Shown one piece after another: positions 31,527-42,123 of a DNA stretch of 42,123 nt. The notes below the pieces were generated by a model. That model saw only the letters and a program-made list of their open reading frames with translations, was not told the origin of the DNA and made no database searches. The stretch is from Clarireedia homoeocarpa (taxonomy: Eukaryota > Ascomycota > Leotiomycetes > Helotiales > Rutstroemiaceae): positions 1 through 42,123 of the forward strand of contig LNKV01000086.1 of the NCBI GenBank assembly GCA_001465935.1, written 5' to 3'. Position numbers and translations under genes: made by a program. The stretch's first letter is position 1, and every line of letters begins with the position of its first letter.

Positions 31527-34500
31527 TTAGGTCGAACAGCTACGAACAATCTTATTGATCGAAGTACTCTGATCCGCGAATATAGTTCCAAAGCCAGTAA
31601 CATCAGTGTCCGACATATCTCGTCTCAAAGTGCCCATCTTCGCAAAACTCGTAGCATCTCGTGCCAGCGCACCAGCACCCACCAGATACCCAAAGATAAC
31701 CATTGGCGCACTAGTTGGGTCTTTCACAATGCTGTATATACCCAGTCCGCCGTTAGCAGCCTCACCCAATAGCGCGACCACGCGACCAAGCTGCACGAAC
31801 CCATCGACCAAAGCACCTGCTTCGCCGAGAAATGGCACGAATGTAAATATAGCCCCAAGAATCTCGATGATCAGGTTCTTTTTGGCGGCTTCGTCGGCTT
31901 CTTTTTGCTCTTCGCCAAGGGCTTTTACGACCGCCATGGCAGAGATGGCCTGTTTGAGTGTGGCAACTGGCATAGCGAGCACTTGCAAAGTATCGAGAGC
32001 AGAGCCGGTCCACTGTCCCATGATAGTATCGATGTAAGTTGCGTCGATGGTTGCTTGTATGGTTTCCACTACAAACCGAGAAAGTCAGGTGGGTTTATTT
32101 AGAGAGGTAGAAAAAAAGGTGCTGATAGGTAAGTGGGTAAACATACTGTTTGGTCCGGCGGCAGTGACTAAGTCCTTCGGGTTTGTAACGGTGATAGTGC
32201 TGGCTTTTTGTGGATATCCATACCTGAGCGAATGAGAGTTAGTATAAATACGGAATTTTTTTGAAAAGCCAATTGAACGCTCACCATGTTCCTATCTGAA
32301 CGCAGCCTGAATTTTCCGGATAGACATCATCGCAATATTCAGACTCTATAGAGCCGAACTCGATCCAGGTAGGATCGATGCCATATTTATTCTCGAGCGC
32401 ATCATAAAATCCCGTTGAATTAGTAAGAGTATAGTAAACATCGTAGTAGCCGTTGACATCGACGATAGGGCATGCTTCAACACTCGTATTTTTGCCGTTG
32501 ACGTGGAGTGTGCAAGTGAAGAAAGCTTGGCCGGGAGAGTCAGTAACAGCTGGACCCACATAGCCGTTGCCAGTATCCATAAATTCCGTCATTGCGGATG
32601 GCACTTCATCTCTAACATATTTGACATAGTACGCAAAGGCATCATCGTAGCCGTTGTTGACATTGGTGTAGTTTGCGTAAGCTGCAGTCAACTCGGCGGA
32701 CAAGGCCATCAAGCCATAGATCTCTGCACAGTAGACACTGTACTGATCTGCGACTGCTTCTAGATCCGCAAGGGTCTCGAATGAGAGACTATAATCGCAT
32801 GGAGCCGTTGAATTTGCGTTAGAATCAAACTCATCATCGTCGTATTCACCATCATCAGTTACGTATGACTCAAGATCGATGGCCCACTCTGAAGTCCCGC
32901 CGAGATTCAATCCGACATATGCGGTGTGTCGAACAGACTTAACGTAGGGATCCATGTATGCTACCCATTGCGTATCGTTATAGACTAGGATGTTAGAGAA
33001 TGATCCGTCGTAAGTTGAGGAAATGTTATTAGCAACAGCGATGGCATTGACCTCTGCATCCGATATGTATCCAGCAGTCAGAGTACAAATACCCGGTGTC
33101 GCTCCTGAATCTGGTCCAGTAAACGTACAGTCCGGGCCAGAGCATCCAGCTTCGGTCATTTTAAATGACCTTCCGTAAGAAGAAATACCGGCTACAAGTT
33201 TGTTTGTTGGGACTCCAGCTTTGGTGATCTGTTTGTCATAGGTAACATTAGCGTTTGGTCATACCAAGAAACCCAATCACAAAGAAAAAGAAGCCTGAAT
33301 GAATTACGCACCATAGAGAAGGCATATACTGTCTCTGTGATGTTGACATGCGATCGAAGGCAGTTCCCAGCAGCACATCCGTCTTGAGAGAACGCATTTC
33401 CGTAATCCCACTGACCATGGAGATCATATGTCATGAAAATAATGTAGCTATAAGAGTCAGCGAATGGTAAACTCTTAAGCAATTGCCAAACCAGTTTGGA
33501 ACAGGGTGGCTCAGGACACTTACTCTACCACTGCTGCCATAGCTTCGATCGGGAAATGTTGAAGATACCAAAATGATGCTGGTGCTGAAATCGAGATGGT
33601 CAATTCGGAGGGCAAAAGAGCTCTGAGTTCAATAAGGAAAGCCAGATAATTGGCACCATCCTCAGGGGTCGAAATGAGGCCCGGGATATCAGTCGCGCCT
33701 GGGTATTCTGCTCAAAGTTTCAGTAATGTCCACATAATTCTAAGACGAGTTTGAAGGCTCACACTTACCCCAGTCAAAATCTACCCCATCGAGAAGATTT
33801 GTGGCGATGAAACCAGCGAGATTGGTCGCAAATAAATTTCGATTGGCTTCAGTCACACCCTGCCGAAAGATTGGAGAAGTGTCCGCATCTGTTGAAAATG
33901 ACCAGCCTCCGAAGGAAAGGATCTTTTTGACACCTGTAACATTGGTGACGAACGAATCAAATTGGTCTTGAATGACAGTGGTGTTGACATCAAAATCGCC
34001 AGTAATTTGCGCAAATCCTAAATGTATATGAGTATAATTAGAAGTATCGATTTCAGACACATCCATATTAAGGCACAAGCGAGTGTCTTCGAAACCTTCG
34101 AAATATCCGATCTTTCTGAATTCAGCTGGAGCATCCCCAATGACAATTCTTGTACCGCAATTGGATATACAGCCATTTCCACCGTCGGCTGCCGTACCAG
34201 GAGCACCAGTAGAGGAGGTGCTGTTAGTGCAGAATTTATCGGTGATACCACATTGTCCCCAAATGTCGCAGCATGCATTGAGAGGGCAAGGGTTGAGCTC
34301 AGACAGCGTTTGTGATGCATTTGGGGGGAGAGTGCCGACGACTTGGGGGCCACAAACAGCATTTGCAAGCGTAGCTGGCATAGGCGGGGTTCCAGTGCTC
34401 AAGCAAATAATCTGGCCAACTTGCAGGTCCGTGCAGCCGTGCCATCCCCAAGTCTCGGAATTCCAGGTCTCAATATTGTCAGTAGTTATAGTATATGTTG

Positions 34501-36058
34501 CTGCAAGATTGTCACAGGTGTCGTCTGCAATCAGCGCATAAGAGGAACAAGATCCATCGGCTGCAAAATGAAGTCAGCTCTTGCAATTTTCGGTGTGGCC
34601 AGGATTAAGGGGAATGGGAAGGTATAAATAAGATATTCTCACAATTTTTCTGGGGCGCAAGGTCAGGAAGTGTGCCAGCGCTGCAGCAGACGCTATTTTA
34701 AAGTGTTAACACAAAGAGTCGTAAGACGTTGTGAAATAACCAATGAATGACAACAGTCAAATAGGTAGGATAGGATTGAAGTGAAAGGGGGTCACATACG
34801 ATTCTCCTATGGCTAATGTCGAGCACAGCGTCGTTGAAGGGTTGTACGTCGTGAAATCTGCGGCGGATATTCCACACTTCGTAGCAAGGGAACCACAGCC
34901 ATCACCAGAGACAACTTGAACAGTTGTACAGTCACCACGAACATAGAGTGTGCGCTTTGCAAGAGTTGTTGAGTTGGTGGTATTGCTGGCAGTGACATTT
35001 ACGGATGGTGCTGGCACCCCTTTGATAGTAGAAGTCAGTGTCGAGCTCAGAGAGGGAGTATGGCGAAAGGGGGAGTCAAGAAGCCCGTGTGCGTTTCTGA
35101 GTGAACAAGTGGCAGAACAGGGTAACTTACAAAGCGTGGCATTACTACTCGTTGTCGAGAGATCCATGACTTTACCTTTGTATGCGGTAACACAGCTCCC
35201 ATTGCTCCACGTAGCCACAGCATTCTGAACAAAATCCAAGCCGGAATCTACACTAGTAGCAATACCAAGAGCGAAGTCAGAACCACGACCATCAGAAGCA
35301 CAAATTTGGACCAAAAAGCTGTCGGCAACGCCGCTGCTCTGGATGGTTGTTATGAGTTGTTGCAACTCAGTGGTGTGTAGGCCTTGGGCTTGAACCTGGG
35401 AACCCGCAAAGAGACCCACGGATGCTTTACCACTGCTTGCAAACAAAGCGGTTTGCTTGCAGTCGGTGTTGTTGGTTTGGGATAGATAATTGAGCAGCTG
35501 TTGTGAGGCTTCGACAACGTCACTGTTTGCGCTTGCCGAACCAATCGATTTAGTTTGAACAGAAACCTGGGTCTCCAAGTCATTTGCTGCAGGTACGCAA
35601 GAAACAGCAGTATCACGTCTCAGGCGACGCAATGTTTCGGTGTTGGCCATGGTGGTGTTGTCTGTAGCACTGCAAGATCGAATAGAAACATGTGTACTGG
35701 GATCGTTCAAGGGATTATAGATGGCGAAATCCAAAAGCACCGGTTGATCACAAAGAGAAAGTCGATCAATGCTGTGATAAACTGTCCAGTTGCTGGGCTT
35801 TTCGCCTGCTTCACTACAGGTTACTGGGCAACGGTTTCGGGCTGTCTTGAAAGCTGGAGCGAGAGGCTTTACCATCGCCAACAGCGCTGCTGAATCAGTT
35901 GCTGCTGGAAGAAGGGTCGTTGCAACAGCAGCTTGGAAACTAATGGGTGGAAATCCATATTGCTCCAAGCCAAGGTCATCTGAACCCAGGGCCGTATGAA
36001 TTAAGAGGCATGTCGTTGCAAAGCCACGGGCCAGTATCAGTGGTGACAGGCGAGCCAT
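31527..36058 (-). CDS. Killer-toxin-like GH18 chitinase (subgroup C type), 1327 aa
   Basis: Exons 36058-34800, 34692-34643, 34560-33769, 33707-33524, 33447-33312, 33228-32285, 32223-32147 and 32068-31527 total 3984 nt with consistent phases. Signal peptide at the N-terminus (hydrophobic to about residue 25). Order: N-terminal region (26-374); LysM 1 (about 376-430, starting DCTTVQVVSGDGCGSLA, ending CCSAGTLPDL); LysM 2 (about 440-490, WGWHGCTDLQVGQIICL); chitin-binding type 1 (about 527-546, CPLNACCDIWGQCG); GH18 from about 586 (KIGYFEGF) with the catalytic DGVDFDWE, Glu 701 encoded across an intron, then FMTYDLHGQWDYG and ISSYGRSFKM. A 400-residue C-terminal part ends in a Gly/Ala-rich hydrophobic stretch (about 1210-1300). 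This matches fungal chitinases related to the alpha/beta subunit of zymocin, which bind and cut chitin outside the cell. An in-frame segment 35130-35020 could be a further intron. Divergent from the secreted-protein gene at 36436. Confidence 0.9.
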
Positions 36059-36435
36059 CGCTGATCAATGAGGGGTGTAAAAGAGTGTTGAGAGTCTCGT
36101 AGTGAGACAAGCGATCTCCTTCTCTGAACAAAGTAAAGATGTATGTTCATTCAAACAAGAGGTGGGCGAAAGTAGATATCGTGAATTGTAAAAGTCGTAA
36201 TCATCCGAACTCCACTCTCATTTCCGAATACCCGGAAAAATGGTTGGCAGTACAAGTGAATATGTCCGGATTTCAAAACCGTCGGCCTTCGTATTGCCCG
36301 CCGAAAATGAGTAGGTCGCAATCAGTCAGACTTGAGTTAGTTCTACCTTGCATCAAGAGTTAGTTCTACCTTGCATCAAGAGTTATTCTCAAGCTTCGCC
36401 CTTTCGTGCAATATTTCAAGCCTCTTGCCTTCGCC
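36059..36435. promoter_or_regulatory. 377-bp bidirectional promoter of the chitinase and secreted-protein genes
   Basis: Separates two outward-facing signal-peptide genes. Holds a tandem duplication at 36334-36385, about 50-100 bp from the plus-strand start. No TATA box or named operator was identified. Confidence 0.6.
36334..36385. repeat. 23-bp tandem repeat (2.3 copies) in the divergent promoter
   Basis: Unit GAGTTAGTTCTACCTTGCAT plus CAA; copies 36334-36356 and 36357-36379 are identical, followed by GAGTTA. Confidence 0.9.
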
Positions 36436-37504
36436 ATGAAGACTTCGATATTGCTTTGTGCTCTCAGTCTGTTTTCGACAGTGTTTTGTTCGGCAGGCGC
36501 GGGAGCTCTACAAGTCGTCTATGAATGGTATGCGTATCAATTGGAAATCCAGGCTGCTCCAGCCACCAGAATCGTAAGTCATCTCAATATCCTAGTTCGT
36601 CGCTTGGATATGATGATCAGTGGTACTCTCACAATCGAATTTTTCTGATCAGATAATGCTGACCAAAGCGTGAAGATTGCCCCAGGCTGTGTTGGTGCTG
36701 GCGGCGGCAACTGTAATTTTGACGAATTCGTGAGATATATCCAATTACCAACCAAGCCAAAGGGCTCTTCAAAGAACGCCAAAGCCGTACTCTGGGCGGC
36801 AGGTGCATCTACTGGCATTGGCGACGAGCTCAATCCCGACCCAATCGTTGCAGCTGATGCATTGTCCGCAGAGGGGTATGCGAGTGTCAACGATGTTAAA
36901 AAACTCAGTGAGTTGAGCATGGTGAACTTCCTCTGCATCGGAATCTCAAACTAACCTCTTAATACAGTACCTAGTTCGGAAGGAGGTGATATGAAGGCCA
37001 TATTCGAACCTATCGGTAAATCGGTTGCATCATCCAGAGCAACATTGGCGGCAAAAGGCGTAGACATATCACCTATGTATATAAAGTCTCCCTTTGCTGT
37101 TTACTTTATTCCACTAACTCCACACCAGGCTTGACCATATGCAAAAGGCAATGAAGGGGATCATCGTCGCACGCCAGGTGGAACAATCATCAGGGATACT
37201 CAGGGACTTCCAGACCTGGTGCACACAAACCAAATGCTCCTTCACCATCGAAACCAAGACAGTAACAGCCGATGACGGGGTCACTACTTACGAAACTCTT
37301 GATACCGATAAGATACTTGCTAACAACGCTGACAACATTTCCGGAGTGAAAGATGATATCAAAAAATGGGTCCCATTGTACACCACGGGTACGCTCGCGC
37401 CGGTCAATCCAGCCAAACCACTTATGGCCGGATTTAGGCATATGAAAGTTATACTCATGTTCCAGGAAATGTATAGCGATCTCACTCAGAATATCTCGTG
37501 TTAG
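36436..37504 (+). CDS. Secreted protein divergent from the killer-toxin-like chitinase, about 293 aa
   Basis: Begins with a signal peptide (MKTSILLCALSLFSTVFCSA). Exons: 36436 to about 36573, 36653-36907, 36968-37076, 37129-37504. Introns 2 and 3 are canonical (GTGAGT/ATACAG, GTATAT/ACCAG). The first junction is a problem: the strong donor GTAAGT at 36574 leaves phase 0, whereas the acceptor at 36652 needs one leftover base. A weaker donor at 36578 (GTCATC) restores the frame (882 nt, 293 aa). The mature part has a Cys-Asn motif GNCNFDEFVRYIQLP, a helical middle, and a pair of cysteines around WCTQTKC. No enzyme domain is recognised, but similar proteins are, to my memory, often found beside killer-toxin-like chitinases. 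Candidate cargo or immunity partner; function inferred only. Confidence 0.72.
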
Positions 37505-37933
37505 ATCCTAGGGGGATAGTGCGGTGAGGAAGTAATAGGTTCGGGGTACGAATATGCTAGGTTGAATATACTAGACAACACCGAGTCTAAATCCTATAAC
37601 TGAGTTTTTGTCGGCTCGTGGGCCAGTGGGGTTAAGAAGCTGTTACTGTACATAGGGGTATAGTTTAGCATGTTGTTTCCATCCGACGTGGTAGTATATG
37701 AAGTTGACGTGGTAGTATATGAAGTTGAGAGTTTTGACCACCAGCAGTCCCGTAATATTATGTAATAAAATAATCTTGATATAATTGGCTAGAAAGTCAT
37801 GGACTTGTGTTAGACCAGGTAAGCGAGGTAAGGTATCGATCGTATCGCTTACAGCGACCATAAGTAGGTACTGTACGGTCTCTTTCGATTTTTGGATTTC
37901 TTCCCTGCATCATCGTTTCCTGCCACTACTGTC
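37505..37933. other. Intergenic with a 21-bp tandem duplication
   Basis: Two identical 21-bp units at 37685-37705 and 37706-37726 (GACGTGGTAGTATATGAAGT plus T). No gene seen; the minus-strand frame 37861-37643 merely contains the duplication. Confidence 0.7.
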
Positions 37934-39213
37934 ATGTCCAACAAAGAAACTTTAACGCCGGCCAAGCCAGAGCAGCACTTCCACCTGTTCACCACGGTAA
38001 GCAGTCCCTGTTCACTATTTTTCTTTTTCTTCCTCCTGTTCCCAGCAGTTCTAAGAGTCCTCCAGCTCCCTTTCGACCTTCGACGCTATATTTGGAAATT
38101 ATGTATCCCGCATCGTATTGTTGACATTGACCGGGTATGGAACGACTTCCCTGTCATGGCCGGACAAAGAAAACCCTATATAATGGGCTGGAAAACAGAT
38201 TGTCGAGGCCTCTTTCAGACAAGTCAACGGAACAGCTGCGCGCCAATTATCACAGCCGTCTGCCGTGAGTCGCGTGATGTGTACTTCGAAGGAAGAGTAC
38301 ACGAGTACAAGCTGAGCGAATTGGCACCAGACGAATTCCTTCATTTTGTAGAGGATCAAAGGATACAGTGGTTCAACCCTGCAACTGATATTATCAACCT
38401 GAATGTAAGCTGAAAAATATTACATCCGCGAAGGCTGCTGATCAATGGTTGATGCAGTGGTCCCCAGAGCAGGACGGTTGGCACGAAGCTTTTCACAATT
38501 ACACGCCCGGAGACCCCATCGACGAGTTCGTTCGTGTGGCCGCTTCATCCAAAGGAGCATCAGTGCATTGTGACCTCATATATTACTTTGATGAGACACT
38601 TTATCAACCTAAGGACCACCCATACTATCCCAATTTTGATTTCGAATGGAAAGGCGAAAATTTTGAGAGGATAGAAGCGTTGAAAACTTGCTCCGTTGTT
38701 ATACAAATGGTACCTCTCCACGTTGGTAGAAGTGCAGCTTTAGAGAGCGGTCTTTTCGGACGTTTGGGTGAAGAACGCATTGTTCTTGTCAGCCCGGCTG
38801 ACAATTGTGCATTGCAAAATTTCCACAGGCTTTGGCTTTCAGGGCCTCCAGACCTTGAGCCAGAAAAGTTCTTCAAAGCCGCTGTAGAAGCTCAGCAGTT
38901 CCAGAAAGCCGTAGAGCGCTGGCAATACGAGAGCCGGGCCTACTGGTTGAAGTTTAAATGCGACCAGGCGGTCCGCAACGGCACTTTGCGTCAGGAGGAA
39001 GTAGAACCTGGTGGATCGTCGATGTGGTACTCTCATGAGGAGTGGGATAAGCAAAATATACGGCCGAGGTATGGTGCAGGGTCCGATGCTAAGTGGCCAG
39101 AGCTTTTTGACGAGGAGCATCCGTTCGTACGGAAGGTGATGGAAGAGATGCCAAGGTTTGAGCCAGTGGTCATGTTCCGTCTTTGCGAGGAGAACTGCTA
39201 TGAAGACGAGTAG
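37934..39213 (+). CDS. 2EXR-domain protein, 385 aa
   Basis: Exons 37934-37996, 38066-38404 and 38458-39213 total 1158 nt. Splicing the first intron (donor GTAAGC, acceptor CTCCAG) joins FHLFTT to LPFDLRRYIWKLCIP, recreating the conserved 2EXR opening (FxxLPxELRxxIWxxxLP). Leaving it unspliced would insert a Phe-rich stretch. The family's VCRESRDV is present at about residues 90-97. The rest is soluble, acidic, aromatic-rich and ends CEENCYEDE. 2EXR proteins are abundant in filamentous ascomycetes and their function is unknown. The start chosen is the ATG at 37934; an in-frame ATG at 37892 would add 14 residues. No signal peptide. It lies 430 bp downstream of the secreted-protein gene on the same strand. 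Confidence 0.85.
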
Positions 39214-39253
39214 CTTGGTATTCTTTCGATATGAATAGGGACAATTAAATAGA

Positions 39254-39272
39254 CTGATTGATTGATTGATTG
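39254..39272. repeat. (TGAT)n simple repeat just after the 2EXR gene
   Basis: Nearly five TGAT units. In reverse complement this is an (AATC)n run like the tail of the SINE at 8140-8692, so it could be the tail of a minus-strand SINE copy. No B box was seen in the following 800 bp, so a full copy is not supported. Confidence 0.6.
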
Positions 39273-39279
39273 ACTTAAT

Positions 39280-40346
39280 TAACGTCTGCACTGAGTCTAA
39301 GACTATCTAAGACGACTAAAAGCTCAATCGAGCTCTTAGCAGAGGGCTATGGGTTGTGCTATTACTAGCATTACAGGTTTGTATATATCTTCGATGGGGG
39401 AAGTGAAAACTAATACTAGAGAGCTAAGCCCGATCTCTATACGGCACTGCATGTAGAGATAATGCCAATCAAAGCATTACGCTCATGATCCCCCAAATCC
39501 GACCATCTATCAATCAAATCCAAACAACCTTCCTTCATTACAACCCTTTGTCCTGTTCGTAACTTCCCAGCAGTCATGCCTGCCTAGTATCGACTTTATA
39601 AAACTCTCTAAATAGTAGGGTAGTGACTCTACAAGGTACCCAATCATATAGTAGTATATCCTCTACTGAGTTCTATAGCAGATACATCATTAGCTTGGGT
39701 CGTTCCACGTAGCTCCTCTAAGTGTATAAATTGTTGTTGTTTGAATCGGATCGAAGGTAGGAATTCGAATTTAATAAATCGCGCTCGATGCCTCAGAGGG
39801 CTCTTATATAAGATATGATTTTATGGCGTATTATCGTAGATAATAGTATTGTCCTCTGTTTCGTAATAAAGAAGTAGTGTTGTAGAGAACGCGATCCGAG
39901 ATCTAGCCTTTTCACCAGCCAACCATATAGGTAGAGCTACTCTATAATAAAGTGAGAGATTGATACTAGGGAATGATGAACTTGCTACATATATTGGCTT
40001 ATCTACTATAAGGCAAATAGGAGGTTTGGCACTGAAAATTGACACTGAAATTTAGTACTAACTTCTAAGTCGAGGAATGCTTCCTCAGCGCCAAAAAAAA
40101 CCTCTGTCCTAGCTAGTTACCCACAGGTGGGTTTTCCAGCCCCTTCAGTCTACCTCTCCATCCTGACAGGAGTAACATATACCTGAGTATAGTCCAGTAT
40201 AGCCAATAAGTAGTAAATATCCCCCTGAACCCACCTATAGGTGCCCCAACCCAGCGGGTACCCTATCCACCCGGGACGTAGGGTTCGTAGGCTAATACTA
40301 ATTATGTTTGTATATACTATATTAATTAATTTTAAACCAATTCTAG
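39280..40346. other. AT-rich noncoding DNA, no gene found
   Basis: Numerous TAA/TTA and short decayed frames only. The part 40100-40270 is less AT-rich (CCACAGGTGGGTTTT and ACCCACCTATAGGTG are loosely complementary) but not coding. Confidence 0.5.
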
Positions 40347-40609
40347 CACATACGACTATAGATCAAGGAGAACTGGGCAATCTCTATATTCTATTGAAAC
40401 CTCCGCCTTCCCTAAAACAATTTCCCAAACTCAGTATAATGATATTCACCGGTTTTTCGAATCTGGTGTTGGTTATACTTGGGTGTACCGAGAACGAAAT
40501 TCCGATAAGCGATTTTCCTTTGAGGCATACCTGTACTTAGCACAGCTGAAAACTAGAGTATATACCCTGTTTACCACAACCCGTTAACTTGGTAGAGGTC
40601 GAACCATTA
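40347..40609. repeat. Dispersed repeat D, copy 2 (263 bp)
   Basis: Direct repeat of 29700-29978 with the same left edge (CACATACGA) and right edge (GAACCATTA). Lacks short stretches present in copy 1 (a TTTTCGA duplication and part of the TACAGTAGG region). Sequences beyond both edges are unrelated to those at copy 1, defining the element limits. Confidence 0.8.
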
Positions 40610-41040
40610 ACTGTTCCACAACTTTGCATACTAGGCACCACTGGAAGACGGAAACCGTCATAGTGTAAACGACCTTCCGGAAATAGTACTAGCTTAACGG
40701 AGTACAAGATCGTATTCCGGGTAGTTCGTCCGTTATCCTCAGTTAGTAAATTTGTGTATAGGACAGACAAATGTTCCGGTATGCTATATTGGAAACCCGG
40801 CAAAGGCAGAATATTATCACAAGAGCCCGATGCGACTATATTGCTATCTGGTGAAAAGGCGATCGATATAACTAAGCTTATATATCTCTCGAGTGTCTAT
40901 AGAACGAGACTCCAATTTAATCGCATCTGTAATCCAATCAGGAATATACTATTGGAATGTTTTTCGAATAATACTTTTGTTGGAACCACTAAAAGCGGGG
41001 TAGGTGGGGCGGGGGCCCACCACCCTAAACTGAACGTCGT
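40610..41040. other. Unassigned, possibly repeat-derived
   Basis: A 99-codon plus frame (40754-41053) and an 88-codon minus frame show no domain. A GC-rich patch (GGGGTAGGTGGGGCGGGGGC) near 40997-41017 stands out from the AT-rich surroundings. Confidence 0.4.
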
Positions 41041-41051
41041 AGTGATCAATT

Positions 41052-41300
41052 AGGTTTACGAAGCCTATGACTTCAGGCTTGCGAAGCCTATAACTTCAGG
41101 GTTACGAAGCCTGTGGATTAGGCTTACAAATAAGCTTAAGAGGCCTAAGGCAATAGGCCTGAAAGGCCTATAAATATAGCTAGTCCTTCCCACTGTAGAT
41201 AGTAAGCAAGACAGTCGAATCAAGCATCAGTTGTACCTATTATTTACACTTATTGTTAAATTCATTGAAGTTTATAATCAGTATATTTAGTACATTACCC
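41052..41300 (+). repeat. LTR-like block: palindromic 23-bp tandem repeats followed by a TATA-like motif
   Basis: Three tandem 22-23-bp units (41052-41074, 41075-41097, 41098-41119), each with AGGCTT-acg-AAGCCT symmetry, then a fourth degenerate unit and repeated AGGCCT. TATAAATATA at about 41170 and a less AT-rich leader follow. This layout (repeat-rich U3, TATA, leader) is typical of fungal LTRs. The exact ends (TG...CA) and a primer-binding site could not be fixed. Confidence 0.4.
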
Positions 41301-41399
41301 GCTGAAGACCGACAAAAACTTTCCTCTAGAGCGAAAAAAAGGGCTGAGCTTCCAAGATCTTGCCCGACCTTCTCTCGTAGAGATAGCTGTACAGATAGT

Positions 41400-42123
41400 A
41401 CTGCGTTCTCACAGTTGATATTAAGTGTGACGATACGTTTGTAGATAAGATCATATAATTCTTAGAATCAACAACTACAGAACTAAAAGGGTCGAAGGGC
41501 CTTAAGAGCTTATATACATATAGTATTTATATAAGTCACGTGCTTAAGGCACGTATACACTAGGTATACTTAAAGGTTTACCTTATTACTAAAGGTAATA
41601 TCTCTAAATATCAGGTGATCGGGTAATCAGGTAAGTATAATATATCGATATCACTAATCTTAGTAACTAGTAATATTCGAATCGTTATACTACTCTTTTT
41701 TTCAAGAAAGCTCGCTCTCGAGTATCTTAAGTTTATTGATTCTAGTTAGTATAATCAGTGAATAAATATAAGAATATTAATTAAATATAAGAAAGTTAAA
41801 TAAATATAAAATAAAAGTAAATTAATATTATTTATAAATCCTCTTTTAATTATAAGTTTAACTAATTAAAGAATTATTACTTTTATATAAAAGTTATTAG
41901 ATAATTACTTTTAAAATACTTATAATTATCTTTATTTACTTAATATAAATATAATTACTTTAAAAATAATATTAAGAGATTAAGTAAAATAAGATTTTTT
42001 AAATAGAATATATTAAATAAATATAAAATTATTTTAAAATTAGATATTTTATATTATATTAAGTTAGTATTATAATTAAACTATTATATATAATATTTTA
42101 GAGATTTATATTATTTATAATAA
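41400..42123. other. Extremely AT-rich end of window
   Basis: Almost entirely A and T from about 41740 to the end, built from TTAAATATAA-like words. No gene. Consistent with an AT-rich, possibly repeat-induced-point-mutation-degraded block, or simply an AT isochore; the cause cannot be told from one copy. Confidence 0.7.

Noticed and set aside
31606..32037. 143-codon plus-strand frame
   Set aside because: Antisense shadow of the chitinase's last exon.
35020..35130. Additional intron in exon 1 of the chitinase
   Set aside because: Donor GTAAGT and acceptor CAAAG are possible and the 111 nt are in frame, but the open frame is continuous; kept as an alternative only.
39254..40000. Second SINE copy on the minus strand
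   Set aside because: Only an (AATC)n-like run supports it; no B box or target duplication was found.
1..42123. CRISPR array, bacterial operon or prophage features
   Set aside because: No regularly spaced repeats of that kind; intron-rich eukaryotic genes throughout.

Overview
This window looks like nuclear DNA from a filamentous ascomycete (Pezizomycotina). Coding regions are interrupted by short introns of about 46-110 nt with GTAAGT-like donors. Recognisable fungal families are present: a killer-toxin-like GH18 chitinase, a 2EXR protein, an ankyrin/NACHT-like protein and a subtilisin fused to ankyrin-like repeats. Gene-rich blocks alternate with AT-rich, repeat-filled stretches. A Leotiomycete is possible, but the sequence alone does not fix the genus. 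All multi-exon models were spliced by hand from reading frame, splice signals and protein motifs; total lengths divisible by three support most of them.

Layout. 1-6.2 kb: a 10-exon SNF2/RING helicase-like ATPase (minus), a tiny three-exon gene (plus) and a five-exon CorA-like transporter (plus). 6.2-13.4 kb: a repeat nest with a MITE-like family with terminal inverted repeats, a palindromic repeat, a third dispersed repeat, a tRNA-derived SINE with target-site duplications and an (AATC)n tail, one small intact gene, a GNAT acetyltransferase truncated by a repeat, and a decayed pseudogene. 13.4-26.5 kb: a large ankyrin/hydrolase-like/ZZ-finger protein (2159 aa, minus), divergent from an ankyrin-subtilisin protein (1212 aa, plus), which converges on an unrecognised single-exon gene. 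27.4-28.8 kb: an unrecognised gene with an in-frame stop or an odd intron. 29.7-30.4 kb: a dispersed repeat abutting the 3' remnant of a gene. 31.5-37.5 kb: a 1327-aa killer-toxin-like chitinase (LysM, LysM, chitin-binding type 1, GH18, long C-terminal part), divergent from a small secreted protein. 37.9-39.2 kb: a 2EXR-domain protein. 39.2-42.1 kb: AT-rich repeat DNA with a second copy of the 29.7-kb repeat and an LTR-like block.

Two gene neighbourhoods could be functional systems. (1) The divergent ankyrin/hydrolase-like/ZZ protein and ankyrin-subtilisin protein resemble the receptor-like and protease-like parts of fungal NLR-type immunity or allorecognition. (2) The chitinase and its divergent secreted neighbour recall the carrier-plus-cargo logic of the yeast killer toxin zymocin. 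Both functional readings are inferences from domains and arrangement.
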